From Ulota crispa (taxonomy: Eukaryota; Streptophyta; Bryopsida; Orthotrichales; Orthotrichaceae): a DNA stretch of 64,000 bases. Shown here piece by piece: positions 1 to 13,439 of this stretch. Within the stretch, counting starts at the first letter, position 1. The number at the start of each line of letters is the position of its first letter. The notes beneath the pieces were generated by a model that was not told where the DNA came from, ran no database searches, and saw only the letters and a program-made list of their open reading frames with translations. Made by a program: the position numbers and the translations under genes. The DNA is taken from NCBI GenBank assembly GCA_963920765.1, contig OY987246.1, positions 19,960,868 through 20,024,867 on the forward strand, read 5' to 3'.

Positions 1-1310
1 TCACTCTTGCCCTATTTCATATATCCATTTTTCAGAATTTGCTTCAAATTTGGATTTATTGGTATTGCAAAAAAGGTATTGGACTTTCCTAGTGCGATTT
101 TGCAAAAAAAATCCTTTTGACCAAAAGCTGCTACTAGCTATGATCTCAATTTGACATACAATGTATAGGCTCAATGCCTTAGTTGTAGCAATGTCAATTG
201 TAAAAAATGAAAAATAGTTGAATTTTGTCAATTTAGCTGGCACTTATGCAGAAAGGAAAAAGTAAATCCAAAAGATGAAATTACAAAACGTGATCATGTA
301 TGATGGCATTTAGCAACTTAGGAGTGATAATAGGGCAATATCAAGTTTGAGCTTAAAACTAACCCTACCTCATTGAAACCTTGATAACTAACACATACTT
401 CACTCATTTAGAATTTTGAATCTTGATACAAAACCTTAACTCAATTTTCTTTTAGATGATACTATAACCATGACATTTGGTGCCCTCTAGCTTTTGTAAT
501 AAATTTTTGATAAGAGGGGCATTAATAGTAGGGCAAACTACTTGTAACTCTTCTTTTGTACATTTCATATCAAAAATATCATACTCTCATGTTTTAGTTG
601 GCTAAATCACAGAAGCACCATGCATTGGTGCAACTTAGGAGTAGTATTTTTGCATGAAAATTTGCAATATCATTTGGAATGGATGAATCTTGTCATATGA
701 GAAGGAAGATCAATAGTGACAAAGAAAAGTAAAGAGGACAGTTCTCAGATGTTCTAAGAAAGCAAGAAAGGCAATGTGGTGTGCATCTCATCACAATTGC
801 TCATCTTGAAACAACAAAGCTGCAAGGCAACTTTGAGAAGAAACAAATCAACACTTTGTAGATGGTAACTTGAGGCACACCTTGAGCAAAGCTAGTTTGG
901 ATGCTCATGTGCAACAAAAGAAGCCTCAGTTCCTACTTTGAGACAAGTTTGTTGCAGATTTGGGATTTGTTTATAAATACAAAAACTGAATTGTTGATGA
1001 TTAGCAACATGTTTTTAATTACAAGAAATAAATTAACCAATTTAATTTAGATGGTAGATTGAGAGAAAAAGTATTGTTGACCTCATGTTAATCAAGTTGT
1101 GAAGCATGGTCATAGTTGGAGGCATATGACTATTTCTAAATTGAAGGTTCGATATCATGTTAAAGATACGATGGAGCATTGTTAAATGCTAATACAAATT
1201 ATTTAAAAAAACCTACTTGAGGAGCACCAAACAATATCACAAATAAGATCTTGGTTAGATCATTTTTAACATCACAACAATTTAAAAGTTATAGCAAAAG
1301 TGTAATGTTA

Positions 1311-1805
1311 CATTAGCAAAATTTTGAACCCTCCAGGAGGCCCTTTATTTTTGACGCTCTTAACATTTATTGAGCATGGGCTAGGTATATTAGAATCATG
1401 TGGGAAGTGTCTCTATCTTGTATGACTTTCTAATTGTACATCACAAAAATCATGTATATAAAATGGTAATGTAGTCCTTGTATGAAGGACCTTAGCCACA
1501 TGCACAATCCAAAACAATACAAAAAGCATTGTACTCATAAAATATGTAAATGTACTCACTAGTCATTATCCAAGTACTTCACTCATTTATAAAAATAGAG
1601 TAAAATAGAATTTATGGTTTTATTGTACCCACATCTTTGTCCAATTGGATGCACTACAATATAACTTTCATGATTGCATTGAACTCAAAGGGTGGGTAGA
1701 AATAGGGGATTAGGGATTTGTTTGTTGTAATAAGTATGATTGTATCTTGGGATCCTTTTTTAGACTTGTTAAGGGCCTCTTGAAGGGTTCAAAATTTTGC
1801 TAATG
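1311..1805. mobile_element. Candidate MITE with 33-bp inverted ends
   Basis: The segment 1311-1343 (begins CATTAGCAAAATTTTGAACC, ends GGAGGCCC) is the near-perfect reverse complement of 1773-1805. They enclose about 430 bp of non-coding DNA. The structure fits a small non-autonomous DNA transposon, but I could not define a convincing target-site duplication, so the exact outer ends are uncertain. Confidence 0.5.
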
Positions 1806-3220
1806 TGATTCATGTACAATCCTTTAAGCTCTTTCAATGGCCTACACAGTTTCCAAATTCGAATCCAATGGAAAAGTTTTGGACACTTCTTGTACATTTC
1901 AATAAACTCACTAAAAGGCCAAAAGGAGTTCAAGAATTTGTGGAAGAATGAGTGGAATATCTACCTTGATTTTGATGCTCATAATTCTAAGAAGCTTCAC
2001 AAGAGTTTCCACAAAGAATTTGTGTTTTTGTTGAAGTCAAGAAGACATTGGACAAACTATTCAAACTTAACCCATGAGCGCCTAGGCCGATTTCACCAAA
2101 GTCGGGGTTTTTGGAGACCGGCAACTCCGATGCATTGTATCTCAGTCAAGGAGATGATGCACAAAAAAGTGACCATTGAAAATAGTGGAACACCTACTTA
2201 GAAAATGGCTTGCAAATTTTGGGAATAACTGACCGTGGGAAATGGGAGATTATAACATTTGATCAAACAGCATGTGATGACAAAATCTCATTTTTGGTAG
2301 GTAGTTGCTATTTGATGATTTTTACAAAATTCTATAAGCCCCGGATTCATCTCAAATTATGTGAGCAACAAGATTAGATATGAATACACTCACTTGTAAA
2401 TTATTGAAGATTGCACTTCTTTTTATCAAGTTTTAGGGCTTCAAATTGCTATTGCACAAAAAACAATGATTGGCATAGTTGGTTACGGTTGGCATAGTAA
2501 GGGTCTAGAACATGCTTGTATCCCTGCCAACAACTTTCCCACTACCACAAAGCTTACACAAGGAAGCTTGTAAGGGATATTGACCAGTTGCAACCTATAA
2601 AACGTTGCTTGCCACCACGCCCTCGTTGCCCCATACGGTGTTTCACCAAATCAAATCTCTTACATTGCTTGTACAACAATATGGCCTTCCTTGTCATTAC
2701 TCCATTGACATTAACAACTTGAATGCTTTCATAATTGTAGTTTATAGCAAGACCAAAAAGTTAGATCCAGTGCCTCAAAACAAGGCTTTAAATCATGGGA
2801 GGTAATATATGGGGAGCTGGGGCGCTCAGAGGTTAAGGATTTTACTTGAATATTAGTGAGTATAGTCTATTGCTATTGAAGTGACTTTGTAAAAAAGTCT
2901 TTTTTTTATCAATTTGATGTTCAAATTTACACATATATACAAAAATGCAAAATCCAATTTATCCAACTTTCATATTTGTAGAGTTATTCATGAACTTCTT
3001 TTTGTTGTTGCCTATGAAAACTGACACTCAAATGGTTGTATTTAGCTTCAATTGATACTAAATAGGGTTGATTACACAGAGACTTCTCTAGAAAAAACAT
3101 GGTGAATCTTGTGTTATTTTTATACTATACATTTTAGTTGTAACAAATTCATAACTTGTAGTTCTTTATTATCTTCAGACAAAAAAATTCAAGTATTTAT
3201 TTCATCTGAAAATTTTGACT

Positions 3221-3292
3221 TTGCCAATCATCAAAGCTTGATTTTGCCAATCATCAAAGCTTGATTTTGCCAATCATCAAAGCTCGATTCTT
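3221..3292. repeat. 24-bp tandem repeat, three copies
   Basis: The unit begins TTGCCAATCATCAAAGCTTG and is repeated three times with one or two changes in the last copy. It lies in non-coding DNA. Confidence 0.85.
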
Positions 3293-5408
3293 CAAAATGC
3301 TTCATTAAAAATAAAAAGCTACTACAATTTTGAAAGAATTTAACTTTTTGAAAAACAATTTAATTCCTTTTAAATGAGCCCATTATAAAGTGACTTGATC
3401 TAAAAAGGAATATTTTACTTTGTTGTCAACTCTTGATATTTTAATTCATATATGAGGTGATATACTATTATTCATGCTACTTCAAATTCAAAAGGTTATG
3501 TAGCAACTATCTCTTATGCTCGTTTCTAGAAGCTAACAACTTAATAACAATCATTGAACACGTGGAACTCATGAATTTGATGGTTGAAATATTGCACATC
3601 TATTTTGTTTCTAAAAACGTACTGAAAAAAATGAAGAATCTAGACACAAAACCTTGTATAGATCTCATCATTTATATGTTAGTAAACATAAATCAACAAC
3701 TGAGTTACATCTGAGCTACACCTATCTCTTTGCTATACTATTTACTAGAGACTACCCATCTACCTTCATATTAGCATAACACTAGGTTACATGAAAATAT
3801 AAGTGTTGGATACTTTGTAATTTGAAGTTAATAATGCACTATGGAATAGTGCTCATCATCTTTACTTATAGAAGAACACCTTGGTTTGCATGATACACTT
3901 TGATGCATGAAGGGGTATTTTTTGCATAAAATACATTCAAACCTTCTCAACGTCACTGCATACAATTCAATATTCAATTACCACATTAATTGAAAAAGTC
4001 AATGCAATTTCAACATTTAATAGAAATCCTCTCATTGTTAAGAAAGGACCTTGATTGAAAACACAAATGTCCACTTTAAAATTTGTAAAAATGGTTATAC
4101 ATGATACTCCTTAATTTGAAATTCTCCATCTAATTATACAAAAGCATACTTTCTTTTATGTCGAGGTTCATGACATGGAAAATATACCACTAGCAAAGGA
4201 ATGATTGACTCATCATGATTTAGGATTCTTGTATATACCATTTACAAGTAATTGGATTATTATACTTTAAATACAAATTACATCATTTATTCCTAGGATA
4301 CTACAACAAAAAAATCCTCTGGTCATTTATTTTCTTTCTTGTTATACACACTGACTTCCATAAAACTTGTAAAGGATTCATTTCAAGACTCAAAGTATGG
4401 AGGTAGTTATTTCAAGAAAGTAAGTTCAATGAATAGCGATAAGAGAAACTATTTAGTAAATCCTCAATTACATGCCTAATCTTTGTTGTGCCATGAGTCT
4501 AGGCAACTTGACCTTAGTTACTCTCCAACCAGTTTTACTTTTTCATATTTCAACAACAACCAATAAAATTATCACAAAAAAAATCTCTCTAAGATATATT
4601 CCAAAAACATGGTAACATCTAAGTTTGACATGTGACACTTTTACACCTTACACTACTCAAGGTACATTATGAGTTCAAGAAATTTTTCTTTCTATGCAAG
4701 TTCTGCTTGTGGGCCCTCATTGATACAATTTTTGAAATCAATTCTTGAGCCTTTTACATCACAAGTCAAGGCCCGAAAATGAAAAATTGTTTTGATGTTC
4801 AAAATATGAGTTTTGACTTGGTTCCAAAGCCAAGAATGAAATCAGCCAAGAATGCAAAGATAATTTTTTTAGATAATCCAAACTAAGGATGGATTAAAAA
4901 GCTTACTGATTTTATTAGGTCTCTCTTACTTTTGCAATGAAAATTTCAAGACTAAAACAAACGGCCTCAATTATTTGTCTTGAAGGTCCTTAGACAAGAG
5001 AACTACCTTGTAACATACTACAGTAGTGCCTGGCCCAGATGAACCCTTGTTAGAAAAACGCTTGGTTAAGATAATTGTTCATGTCCCATTCAAGCCCAAA
5101 ATTTACCTCAAAATAGCTGCACTTGGCTACAATGAATGTTTTTCTAAAACAATTTTTTTTTTATCCAAACACATTCATTTTAGCCAGGCACCACTGTATT
5201 ATTGTAATGAGTACTTGGGACCATTCTTTAGGCCATTTGGGCTGCAAGAAAAAAAATCAATTTTGGGAAGATGTTTTGTGAAATTGATTAGTCTTTGTTA
5301 TATACGCATCTAGGACCTAAAATCAACAATTTGAAACTTGTTTTGATAAACACTCCTTCTATCCCTCTAAAAATGTTCAAAAGGCTTCCTTGCAAAGAAT
5401 TAACTATA

Positions 5409-6993
5409 CAGTGACTTCAAAAAATGAGTCTATGTGGGTATTTGAGTCAAAAAAGTGACATTGTAGAGAGTATGAAAAATCAAACCAAAAATATTTAAAC
5501 ACAAAAGTTTGAGAGTATGAGGTAACACATCATCTCAAAAAAGTTGAAAAAAAATTGCTACTAAATTTAGAAAATACATAATGCTAAAGTTGACTATGTA
5601 CATAGACTCATTTTTTAAGGCCGGTATTCTTATAACTTCAAATGGGTGTAGAATTTAGAGAATTTGTGTTTTTTGGTGAATTTTTTTGTGGTTTCTCTTC
5701 TTGTCTCTTTGTAGAACATATTGTATTGTGTAGAAAGTGAAATTAGCATGATGAAGCCAATTTCAAGATAGAAAACAAGAGATATTGATGCTCTTTTGAT
5801 GGAAAATAAGAGTATAAGAGAGATTGCAAAATTTCTTGGTTTCACACAAAGTACATTGAATAGAGTGAGGAGGAAAGATTGTAGTAGCTTAGAATTGCCA
5901 AAACAAGGTGCCCCAAAGATTTTTATTGCTTCATAAAGACGACATGTAGTATGTTTGGTCATGGTTGGAGGGCTAGAAATGACATCACAAGTAGTAGAAG
6001 TATTGAAAGAGGGTAGAGAGGTAGGGTTTTGTGACAACACACTGTAGTAGGCTTTGAGAGATGCCAGATTGAGTGCTTTTGAGAAGGTGTCAAAGTCTTA
6101 TTTGTCACGGAAACATGCACTAGCTTTGCAACAATTCACAAAAATTAGACAATAGAGGGTTGGAAGAGATTTCTTTTTAGTAATGAGAGGAAAATAAATT
6201 GTTTTGATGCAAATGGGACTGTGGGAGGGCCTAGTGTTGGGTCAATGACAATGAAAGTTTGCTTAATTGTAGAGTGAAGCATACAAAGAAGCATGGTAGA
6301 GGTCTTCGATGCAATAGAGTTGCATGAAATCAAGAGGTCTAGGTGATATATAGAATGTGGATGGTCATTTAAATGCATAAGACTATATTTCAATCTTACA
6401 TGAAAATTTGTACTTGGGTTTGGAAAGATTAAGATTTTTTAACATTGATGGAGTTGTTTTTGAGCATGTGAATGCTCCTATTTATAAAGCAAAGATTGTT
6501 CAAAAATGATTTTAAGAGCATCCATTTACTATTTTAGAGTGACTAACTCAATCTTTAGACCCAAATCCTATAGAACATGATTGGGAAATTTTCAAACATG
6601 GTTTAAATTCTTACCCAACTCCTCAAGCGGATCTTTGACAATTATGGAAAAATGTGCAAGACACTTTTAGAGCCATTACTACAAAAACAATATGAGATTT
6701 TATATACTAGCATGCCAAGTCAAATTTCAGTTGTTTTGGTTGCTTGTGACAAGTAGATAAAATTTTGGTCACTTTGTATATACCACCTCAAAAAATGAGT
6801 ATGTGCATAGTCAACTTTAGCATTATGTATTTTTTAAATTTAGTAGCAATATTTTTTCAATTTTTTTGAGATGATGTGTTACCTCATGCTCTCAAACTTT
6901 TGTGTTTAAATATTTTTGGTTATTTTTCATACTCTTTACAATGTCACTTATCTAACCCAAATACCCACATAGATTCATTTTTTGAAGTCACTG
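5409..6993 (+). mobile_element. Tc1-like DNA transposon, 1.6 kb, long inverted repeats
   Basis: The element begins CAGTGACTTC and ends with its complement, is flanked by TA on both sides (5407-5408 and 6994-6995), and has inverted repeats of roughly 215 bp (about 5409-5622 and 6780-6993). The interior carries a degenerate plus-strand transposase (5748-6760). Size, TA target and CAGTG terminus are typical of the Tc1/mariner superfamily. It cannot encode an active enzyme. Confidence 0.85.
5748..6760 (+). pseudogene. Decayed Tc1-type transposase
   Basis: One plus-strand frame from 5748 reads, with several stops, through a helix-turn-helix-like stretch (SIREIAKFLGFTQSTLNRVR, from about 5811) and then VAEVLKEG-like and LSAF-KVSK-YLSRKHALA blocks up to about 6110. 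Downstream, after frameshifts, the DDE half is recognisable around 6440-6690: an NAPI-KAKIV block followed by LDPNPIEHDWEIFKH, the signature around the third acidic catalytic residue of Tc1 transposases. The residue before NAPI, normally the second catalytic Asp, reads Val. There are many stops and frameshifts throughout. The family assignment is secure; the order Tc1 rather than plant mariner rests on the NPIE-type motif and needs phylogeny. Confidence 0.8.
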
Positions 6994-6995
6994 TA

Positions 6996-8190
6996 TTTCT
7001 AATCTTTGTGCTAGTGACACATACATTCTAGAATCAATGTACCATCTACCAAATGTATGTAAAATCTCCAATTTTGATGTTGCTGTTTGGACACATATTT
7101 ATGCAAAAAATACCATATCTGTGCATGCTACTAACTCCTAATTATTGATAATTTCAAGATTAGTAGCAACAATGGTACCTCATATGGGCAAGGCCAAGTT
7201 TGCTAAGAGAAGAATGCTCTCCAATCACTTAAGTTGCTCCCATGGGATCATTGAACATGGCAAACGCTTTCCCAGCGTTTGAAATCAGCAAAAGGGAGCT
7301 TTCTAGTGATACAAGAAATATGTTTGGTTTGGAGCTTTTTAGTGGGACAGAGGGAGTATTTGGCAAAATTAAACCATCTCAAGAATTTGTTACGTCACAC
7401 GGAAGTTGATCAAGAAGATATGATAAGCATGATACAATTCATCAAGAGATGTTCCTACAATTCAATAAAAAACATTCTTATTGCAAAGATGCTTGTATCA
7501 CATCAAATGAACATGAAGCAGAAATGAGTTTTGAAAGGACAAATTCCCTCCTCAAAGGAACTGAGTGAATGAGTGACCGCTATCTGTGAAAGCAGGACGG
7601 GCAAATGGCTTCATATTTGTCAATGCCGTCTCAAATGCAAGGATGATAAATGATTGCTCTAGCATTAATAAACCTCAGAAATACAAGGTGCAGATGATTA
7701 TCTCTGCCGAACCACAAGACTTACGTGAAAAGAAGGGCCAGAATGCAACTGATGCATTCTGTAGTTGTACAAATCGTCATTACATTAAATTTCAATCACT
7801 ATGTTACGGGATGGTTTGCTCTATAAAGGAAACTGGCTCACTCCATACTTCGAGAAGAAAAATCCTGTAAGCGAGTTCAATTGGACCTCTCACAGCCCAC
7901 ATTAGAACGTGCGCTGTCCATATGGCAGAGGGCCAAAGGGGTATGCGGTGTGCAACACAACAAATTACAGCAACCTTTTATGCGCCTCAATAATCTCCTA
8001 CGTGGATTGCGCACCCTACACTCAGACTTCCTTTCAAAAGACTTACATAGCTCTACTGTTACGGAACAGAAGGGTGAAGGAAAAAGGCACGGAACACTTC
8101 CTGTAATATCTCGAAACATGAGCACACACAACATTCAGAGAGCTTTATTGCGTGTTGCAATTTTAAAAGCTAGATTGGTTTCAAGGATAT
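6996..8190. other. Intergenic DNA and probable 3' end of the KLCR transcript
   Basis: No domain-bearing frame was found. A Stowaway-type terminus lies at 7344-7356 without a detectable partner. The part nearest 8190 is less AT-rich than the DNA to its left and immediately follows the stop of the minus-strand KLCR gene, so part of it is likely 3' untranslated sequence. Frames at 7279-7527, 7586-7870 and 7881-8216 have no recognised product. Confidence 0.4.
7344..7356. mobile_element. Solo Stowaway-type terminus
   Basis: GGGACAGAGGGAG followed by TA is the 3' terminal motif of Stowaway MITEs and matches the right end of the complete element at 44400-44749. I found no left end upstream, so this is a remnant or coincidence. 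Confidence 0.4.
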
Positions 8191-11100
8191 TCACCTTTTA
8201 CGATTCTCTTTCCTAGCAGTTAAGAGCAATTCTTCAAGCCTGCGTGATTTAGGCGTGTAGGTCCGTCCCACATCCTTTAAAAGCTCCTGTAGCCGTTCAC
8301 GATCATCATGCACATCTGGGTGGACTGTTCCCAGCTTATCCTCCTTTGCTTGTAAGACATCTTCTAGAAGTTGCGTGGCCTCATCCAACCTGTATCCAGC
8401 AGATTCCAGCGTCAGGCATATGAAACAAAATAACTATCTATTAGCTACCAAAATAGATCTATAACAAGATTGACAAGAGCGTGTTACGAAGCCAGGTCTC
8501 TAGCTCATCTTAATATCAAGAGCTCAAGTGAGACTGCATAGCTCTAAGCATGCCCTACAACTTAAGGTAGACTTGTCTGGCATAAGATGAAATGGAACGG
8601 AATGACTAACACAGTTTGTATCTATTGGGTATAAGAATCATCTTATTCAATGAAGAAGACGCTTGAAAGCAAATTCTGGTCACATGAAAGGTCATTTTAG
8701 TTTACAGATCAAAACTGAGAAGAAAGGAATCTCTAGGTGCCTACAAGAGAGATTGTCACATAACATATCAGTTCATAAGATAAGAGTGCTAGGTGGAAAT
8801 GTAGATTACCTCCCGAGTGCATCATAGCTGCCGGCAAGGTTGGTGCACACATCTAACGTATCTAGGTGAGAAGGGCCGTAAGTGTCCTCCAATATACTCC
8901 GAGAATTCTCAAATAATTCCGCGGCTTGCTCAATATCACCAAGTTCTACGCAGGTGATGCCCATTTGGTTCAAGAGCATGCCTAATAACGGCGTCTTTTC
9001 CAAACCTCCATCCCTTAACTTGCAAGCTGCACTCTTAAAGGCATCCAATGCGGGCCTAAACTTCTCCATCATATAGTACAAAATTCCCATTTGAGCTTCA
9101 ATGCCACCAATTGCAGCTTGATGACCTAGAAACAAACCACCATGATTAGTGTGAAACAAACGCCGCTAAAAAAAAAAATGGACAGGCTCAATGAAATCAA
9201 CTTCTTGCAAGCATATAAAATAGAGTTCAACCTGGAAGAGACTCCTGGATAGTAAGTGCACGCTGAAGGAGCAAAATTGCAGTGTCCTTCTCATTCATTT
9301 GTTCATAAACTGCTGCCACGTCAGCCAGTCCACTTGCAATATCATTTGGATTATGGCCAGAACCCTGCTTTCCATATATATGTAAAGCATTTTCGCAGAA
9401 TGACTTCGCCTCGCGAAGCTTGTTGGTCTTCATATAAAGCTCAGCAAGGCTGACGTAACACCCAGCAACTAATGTGTGACTGTCACCCTTCAGAGCCTTG
9501 AACATCAAGATAGCTTTCTGATATGCGGTTACTGCCTCAGAATCTCGACTGAGCGCAAGTAACTCATCACCAATGCTTAAACTTACTGCTGCAGCATCGA
9601 GCTAGATTACAAGACGAAGAATCAAAACACAACATTAGTATGAATGGTCTGCAACTGTTATATTGTGCAACCAAAACAAAGACAGAAATTACGTATGTAC
9701 TGAGATTCTCTCTGAAAAGTTTGAGTGATATCATGACTACACCCAGGTTCAAATTGCAAGTATGGAAGGTCGGACAATTTGACTAGCTGTCGACAAATCC
9801 GCCTATATACTTCGCAAAATTCATTCCTATAACATGAGAGAAACTAGCGTTTAATTCCTTGAGACGGATGAGATACATAATTTCTTCACTTGGAATCTCA
9901 AGGAAACGATACGTAATAAGGCTGACTACTCAGGACTGAAGTAACGCACTAGGAGAACAATCATCCTAAACCAACTACAGCATAGTTCTAAAAAGTATCT
10001 GAAAGATACCTCCAAGTTGTTTTCTTGCAAGGTTGTCGAAGCATGCATCAAGTGCTCAAGAGCTTTTTCGTGATTCCCTTTAGCACTCAAAACTAGTGCC
10101 AGAAGACGCCGATCTGCTGCTTCTTCCAGAGAGCCTTCCTCATTATGTTCTTTGTGGATGGAAAGCGCATGTTCACATAAAGCCTCAGCTTTGTCAAAAT
10201 CCAATGCCTGCAGAAAAATATTACCGGTCAAAATGTTTCCCTTTATACATGGATACGAAAATATCTTCAAGGAACCGAACGTAAGCAACTGCTTCGCATG
10301 CATCCAAATACAAGGAACTAACAAACCTGCAAGTGAGCTTCAGCGATATAGTGACATGTTTCACCGACTCGAGGATCCATATCTCCAAGCATTGCCTTTT
10401 GTACCCTCAGGGCGCGATGGTACGATTCCAATGCAGCGCTTTGCTTTCCAAGCAGATTGAAGGAGTCCCCAAGCTGCATGTGACCAGAGAACTTTGCCAA
10501 AGCATGATCCTCACTTTCACCGGTAACGGGAATAAGCACTGACCTCTCCAAAAGAGGTATGGCATCATCGAAGTTTCCCAGCCTACCATACAATGCCGCC
10601 AATATCTGAAGGCTGGCAATGAATTCCAAGCTAGGTTGCCCGTTGTCGGTTTGCTTTTCGTAAAACCTAACTGCTCGAATGCCGTACTCAATTGCTTTGG
10701 ACTGATCTTCCTCCATCGAATACAACTTTGTCAGCTTGATCAGATACGGACCAAGATGTGAGTTGGAACCCTGTGATTCGTCATTCATCATTGCATCAAT
10801 TGCAGATACTGGCATCAAAGGCATGATTCTAGAAGGTGTTAATGATGACGCATTTGCGGCGACATCCGCGCTTTCAGCATCACTAAGATTTGCGTTGCTG
10901 GGTCGCCTGTCGGGAGTCGTGTTCCTGCTTCTCTGAGCGGCCGGAACCTCTCTAGGAGATACCGATTCTAGATTTCTGGAAGCCTCCATCCTTGGACTGA
11001 CGGACTGCTGAGGAGGAGACAATTCTCCTGACCCATTTGGTCCTGCCAGCAATTTAGATTCTGGAGACTTGACATCAACTCGCATAATAGCTTTTGCTCC

Positions 11101-11520
11101 AGCCTTCTCAGGAACTTGCATCGCTGGAGGACGAAGGACTCCAAGGTTAGGAGTTGATAACTTTCTCACCAGAGCCTCCATTTCTTTCTTTTCCTTGTTT
11201 CTACTGTCTGTCGTAGTAATCCTCTTTGGTTTCTCTATGGTACTTTTCCTAAGTTTCTCTGAACTACTAGATTGGACCACCTTTTCAGATGCATGCGGCG
11301 GTAGCTTGGTGATACTTCTCCTGGCGGGTTCCGTCTTTGCTTGGCTCTGTGCAGGACCTTTAGGGGCCAGGTCTGGTGACTTCTTGTTGGCACCAGGCTT
11401 AGGTTTGAGTAACTTAATCGAGGAACTTGGATTTGCAGGTTTGCCGTCTCTTGAAGCAACTGCTGGCCTACTTTCATTACGGGCCGGCAACACCGTTTGC
11501 AAGGAAGGCTCCATCACCAT
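8191..11520 (-). CDS. KLCR: Kinesin light chain-related TPR protein (KLCR/CMU type)
   Basis: Five exons on the minus strand, all with GT-AG junctions and consistent phases: 11520-10327, 10207-10010, 9601-9232, 9125-8810, 8389-8191, giving 758 residues. Residues 1 to about 250 are a basic, Ser/Pro/Lys-rich, probably disordered region. The rest is a continuous TPR superhelix, recognisable from SLEFIASLQILAALYGRLGN, the KLREAKSFCENALHIYGKQ block, a GHQAAIGGIEAQMGILYYMM-type repeat and the C-terminal VHDDRERLQELLKDVGR. These blocks align along their whole length with plant KINESIN LIGHT CHAIN-RELATED proteins, also called CELLULOSE SYNTHASE-MICROTUBULE UNCOUPLING, which sit on cortical microtubules and link them to the plasma membrane and cellulose synthase tracks. 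I chose the ATG at 11520; the frame continues five codons upstream without another ATG. The symbol gives the family, not a proven orthologue number. Confidence 0.92.
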
Positions 11521-13330
11521 GCTGGCGTTCGTCAAACCAGAGCTACAAAGGAAGTCGAGGAGGAGGAAGCACTTGAGCCATCGGCTTCAACATTTCTTAA
11601 ATTGGAGAACAAACTTTGCTGCAAATCACAGCCGATAGTCATTCAAAACTATACGCTTACACTCCACATTAAAATTTGAAGTCAAAGACTGTGCCACCTA
11701 GCTAAGAAGGAAAATTACTCGGGCGTATTCATCAAAGCCTCTCCATGTATCACCAAATAAGAGGTAATACAACAGAACATATCACAAGACATCACGACTG
11801 CAAGACCGGTTCTTTCGTTTATTCCAGAAAATAGAACTAATAAGTTCAAAAGACAGCAAATATCAAATCCAGCTTTGAGAAACTGCTTTTAAGAATGCTA
11901 GGTTTCGGTAGCTCATTTCTCATCACTCATCTTCCCTCATCTCTTTAATTACGACTCTCGATTTCAAACCAAATGTCCGAGGTTGGATTACCTATCAGTC
12001 CTTCCGAATAGAATGGAACAAGTTTTATTTACTCATAGCTAATGAAATCTTCAAGACATGACCGCAACCAGAATTCCGAAAGTGACAAAAAAGACATGCA
12101 TCCATCCCTAAAAGCACCTCCGTGACAGATCTGGTTTCAATATCCAAAACAAGTTATGTCCAAGTGCTGCGCATCTCAAGACGGCTTGAAAATCACCAAG
12201 CAACTAATGATCTATCTCTCAATGATCATGTTCTCTCGGACACGTAGTCACCTCCCTTCTCGTCCTCAGGCTTCTAATTCAGCAATACTTTCAATCCTTG
12301 TATGTGTACTTATATCCTTTAAAAACAGAGTTCATAAAAGAACAGAACTGAAAAAGAAAAAGAAATGTGTAAAACTATCAAAAAAGCTCGAATACTCCAT
12401 TATTCTACGCACCAAGGCGTTCACTAAACTCACAAACACACAACATCACTTCCGGATCATCACAAAAAAGTTCCTTCCATATTACGTACCGTAAAAAAAA
12501 ACTGCGTCGATCCAACACCGAAGCAGACGACTCGTCCAAGAATGCCTCCATTCTACGAGCTCGACGCCTCGTCCAAGAATGCCTCCATTCTACGAGCTCG
12601 ACGCCTCGTCCAAGAATGCCTCCTCCATTCTACGAGCTCGACGCCTCGACAGCGTTCACAACCGCCGCAGAGAGAGAAATAGAGAAACTAACTGCCAAGC
12701 ACAGAGACGAAAAAAAGGAACACTCCAAAGTCAACGCCGACATCATTCGTACACATCATGATCGCACGTACGAAGCCAGAAACAAACAGGACATGCCAGC
12801 GCATCATCATCGAAACCAGAGATTCATCATCAAAGTTCTCCAAAAAACGGCCTTCAATGAATAAATCTCGCTCTTAAATCGCCACGTCTGGACGGATCCG
12901 AAAGCTCTAAAACCGGGAAACCACAACTCACCCTGCGGATCCACAGAACAAAAGCAAGCAATTTTGAGAGACGAGCAGGGAAACATGATGTGCTCACCGG
13001 CAACGTGACGCGACGGCTCTCGATTAGAGCAGAAGTGGCTGAAGTGGCAGCGATGGTGCTTCGTTGAGAGCCATTGCTGCGAGGGGATTCAAACTTCGAA
13101 GGGAAGCCGGCGACCTAAGAAAAGCGGAAGGGTGGAGCAAGAAGCGTGCGTGAGTTACGAAAGGTTGGTGGTGACTGGTGAGTGGTGAGCTTCGAAGCTC
13201 CAAGGCCGCAGCGACGGCGCGCGCGACGAGCGCGGAGCCAACGGAATGCGCCCATTTGCGTCCAGCGTGGTTCGATGCGTCGTCGCTGCGGAAATAGAGG
13301 CGGTTTCGACGGAATAGCGCCAACGAGATA
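11521..13330 (-). promoter_or_regulatory. KLCR leader, probable 5'UTR intron and GC-rich promoter
   Basis: Reading on the minus strand, GC content rises sharply between about 12.9 and 13.33 kb, unlike the AT-rich DNA beyond it, as expected for a promoter and first exon. A strong donor (CCG|GTGAGC, exon end at 12998) and a good acceptor (TTTGCAG) shortly before the ATG suggest a leader intron of about 1.3 kb. Transcription start and intron use are inferred. The 99-codon minus frame at 13024-13323 falls in this region and is more likely leader than a separate gene. Confidence 0.5.
12535..12648. repeat. 37-bp tandem repeat in the presumed KLCR leader intron
   Basis: Three adjacent copies (12535-12571, 12572-12608, 12609-12648) of a unit that contains CTACGAGCTCGACGCCTCG; the third copy has an extra CTC. 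Confidence 0.9.
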
Positions 13331-13439
13331 GTTGTTCTAACTTATTGGGAGACTTTGTACGTGCGTAGTTTTGAATTGCCTACGAGTCTGCCAGCTTTGT
13401 GTAAGGTAACCGCACCCATACCTGAGCGTTTAACTCTTA

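Larger units (their letters stand above)
1..5408. other. AT-rich intergenic DNA, no gene recognised
   Basis: No open frame here has a recognisable domain or splice structure, and base composition is uniformly AT-rich. The only structures I could support are the inverted-repeat element at 1311-1805 and the short tandem repeat at 3221-3292, listed separately. The longest frames (about 130 codons at 1812-2201, 95 codons at 5026-5313) have no family resemblance that I can see and are probably chance. Confidence 0.6.

Noticed and set aside
13024..13323. 99-codon minus-strand frame in the KLCR promoter
   Set aside because: GC-rich promoter and leader DNA tends to be open by chance; no known protein is recognised.
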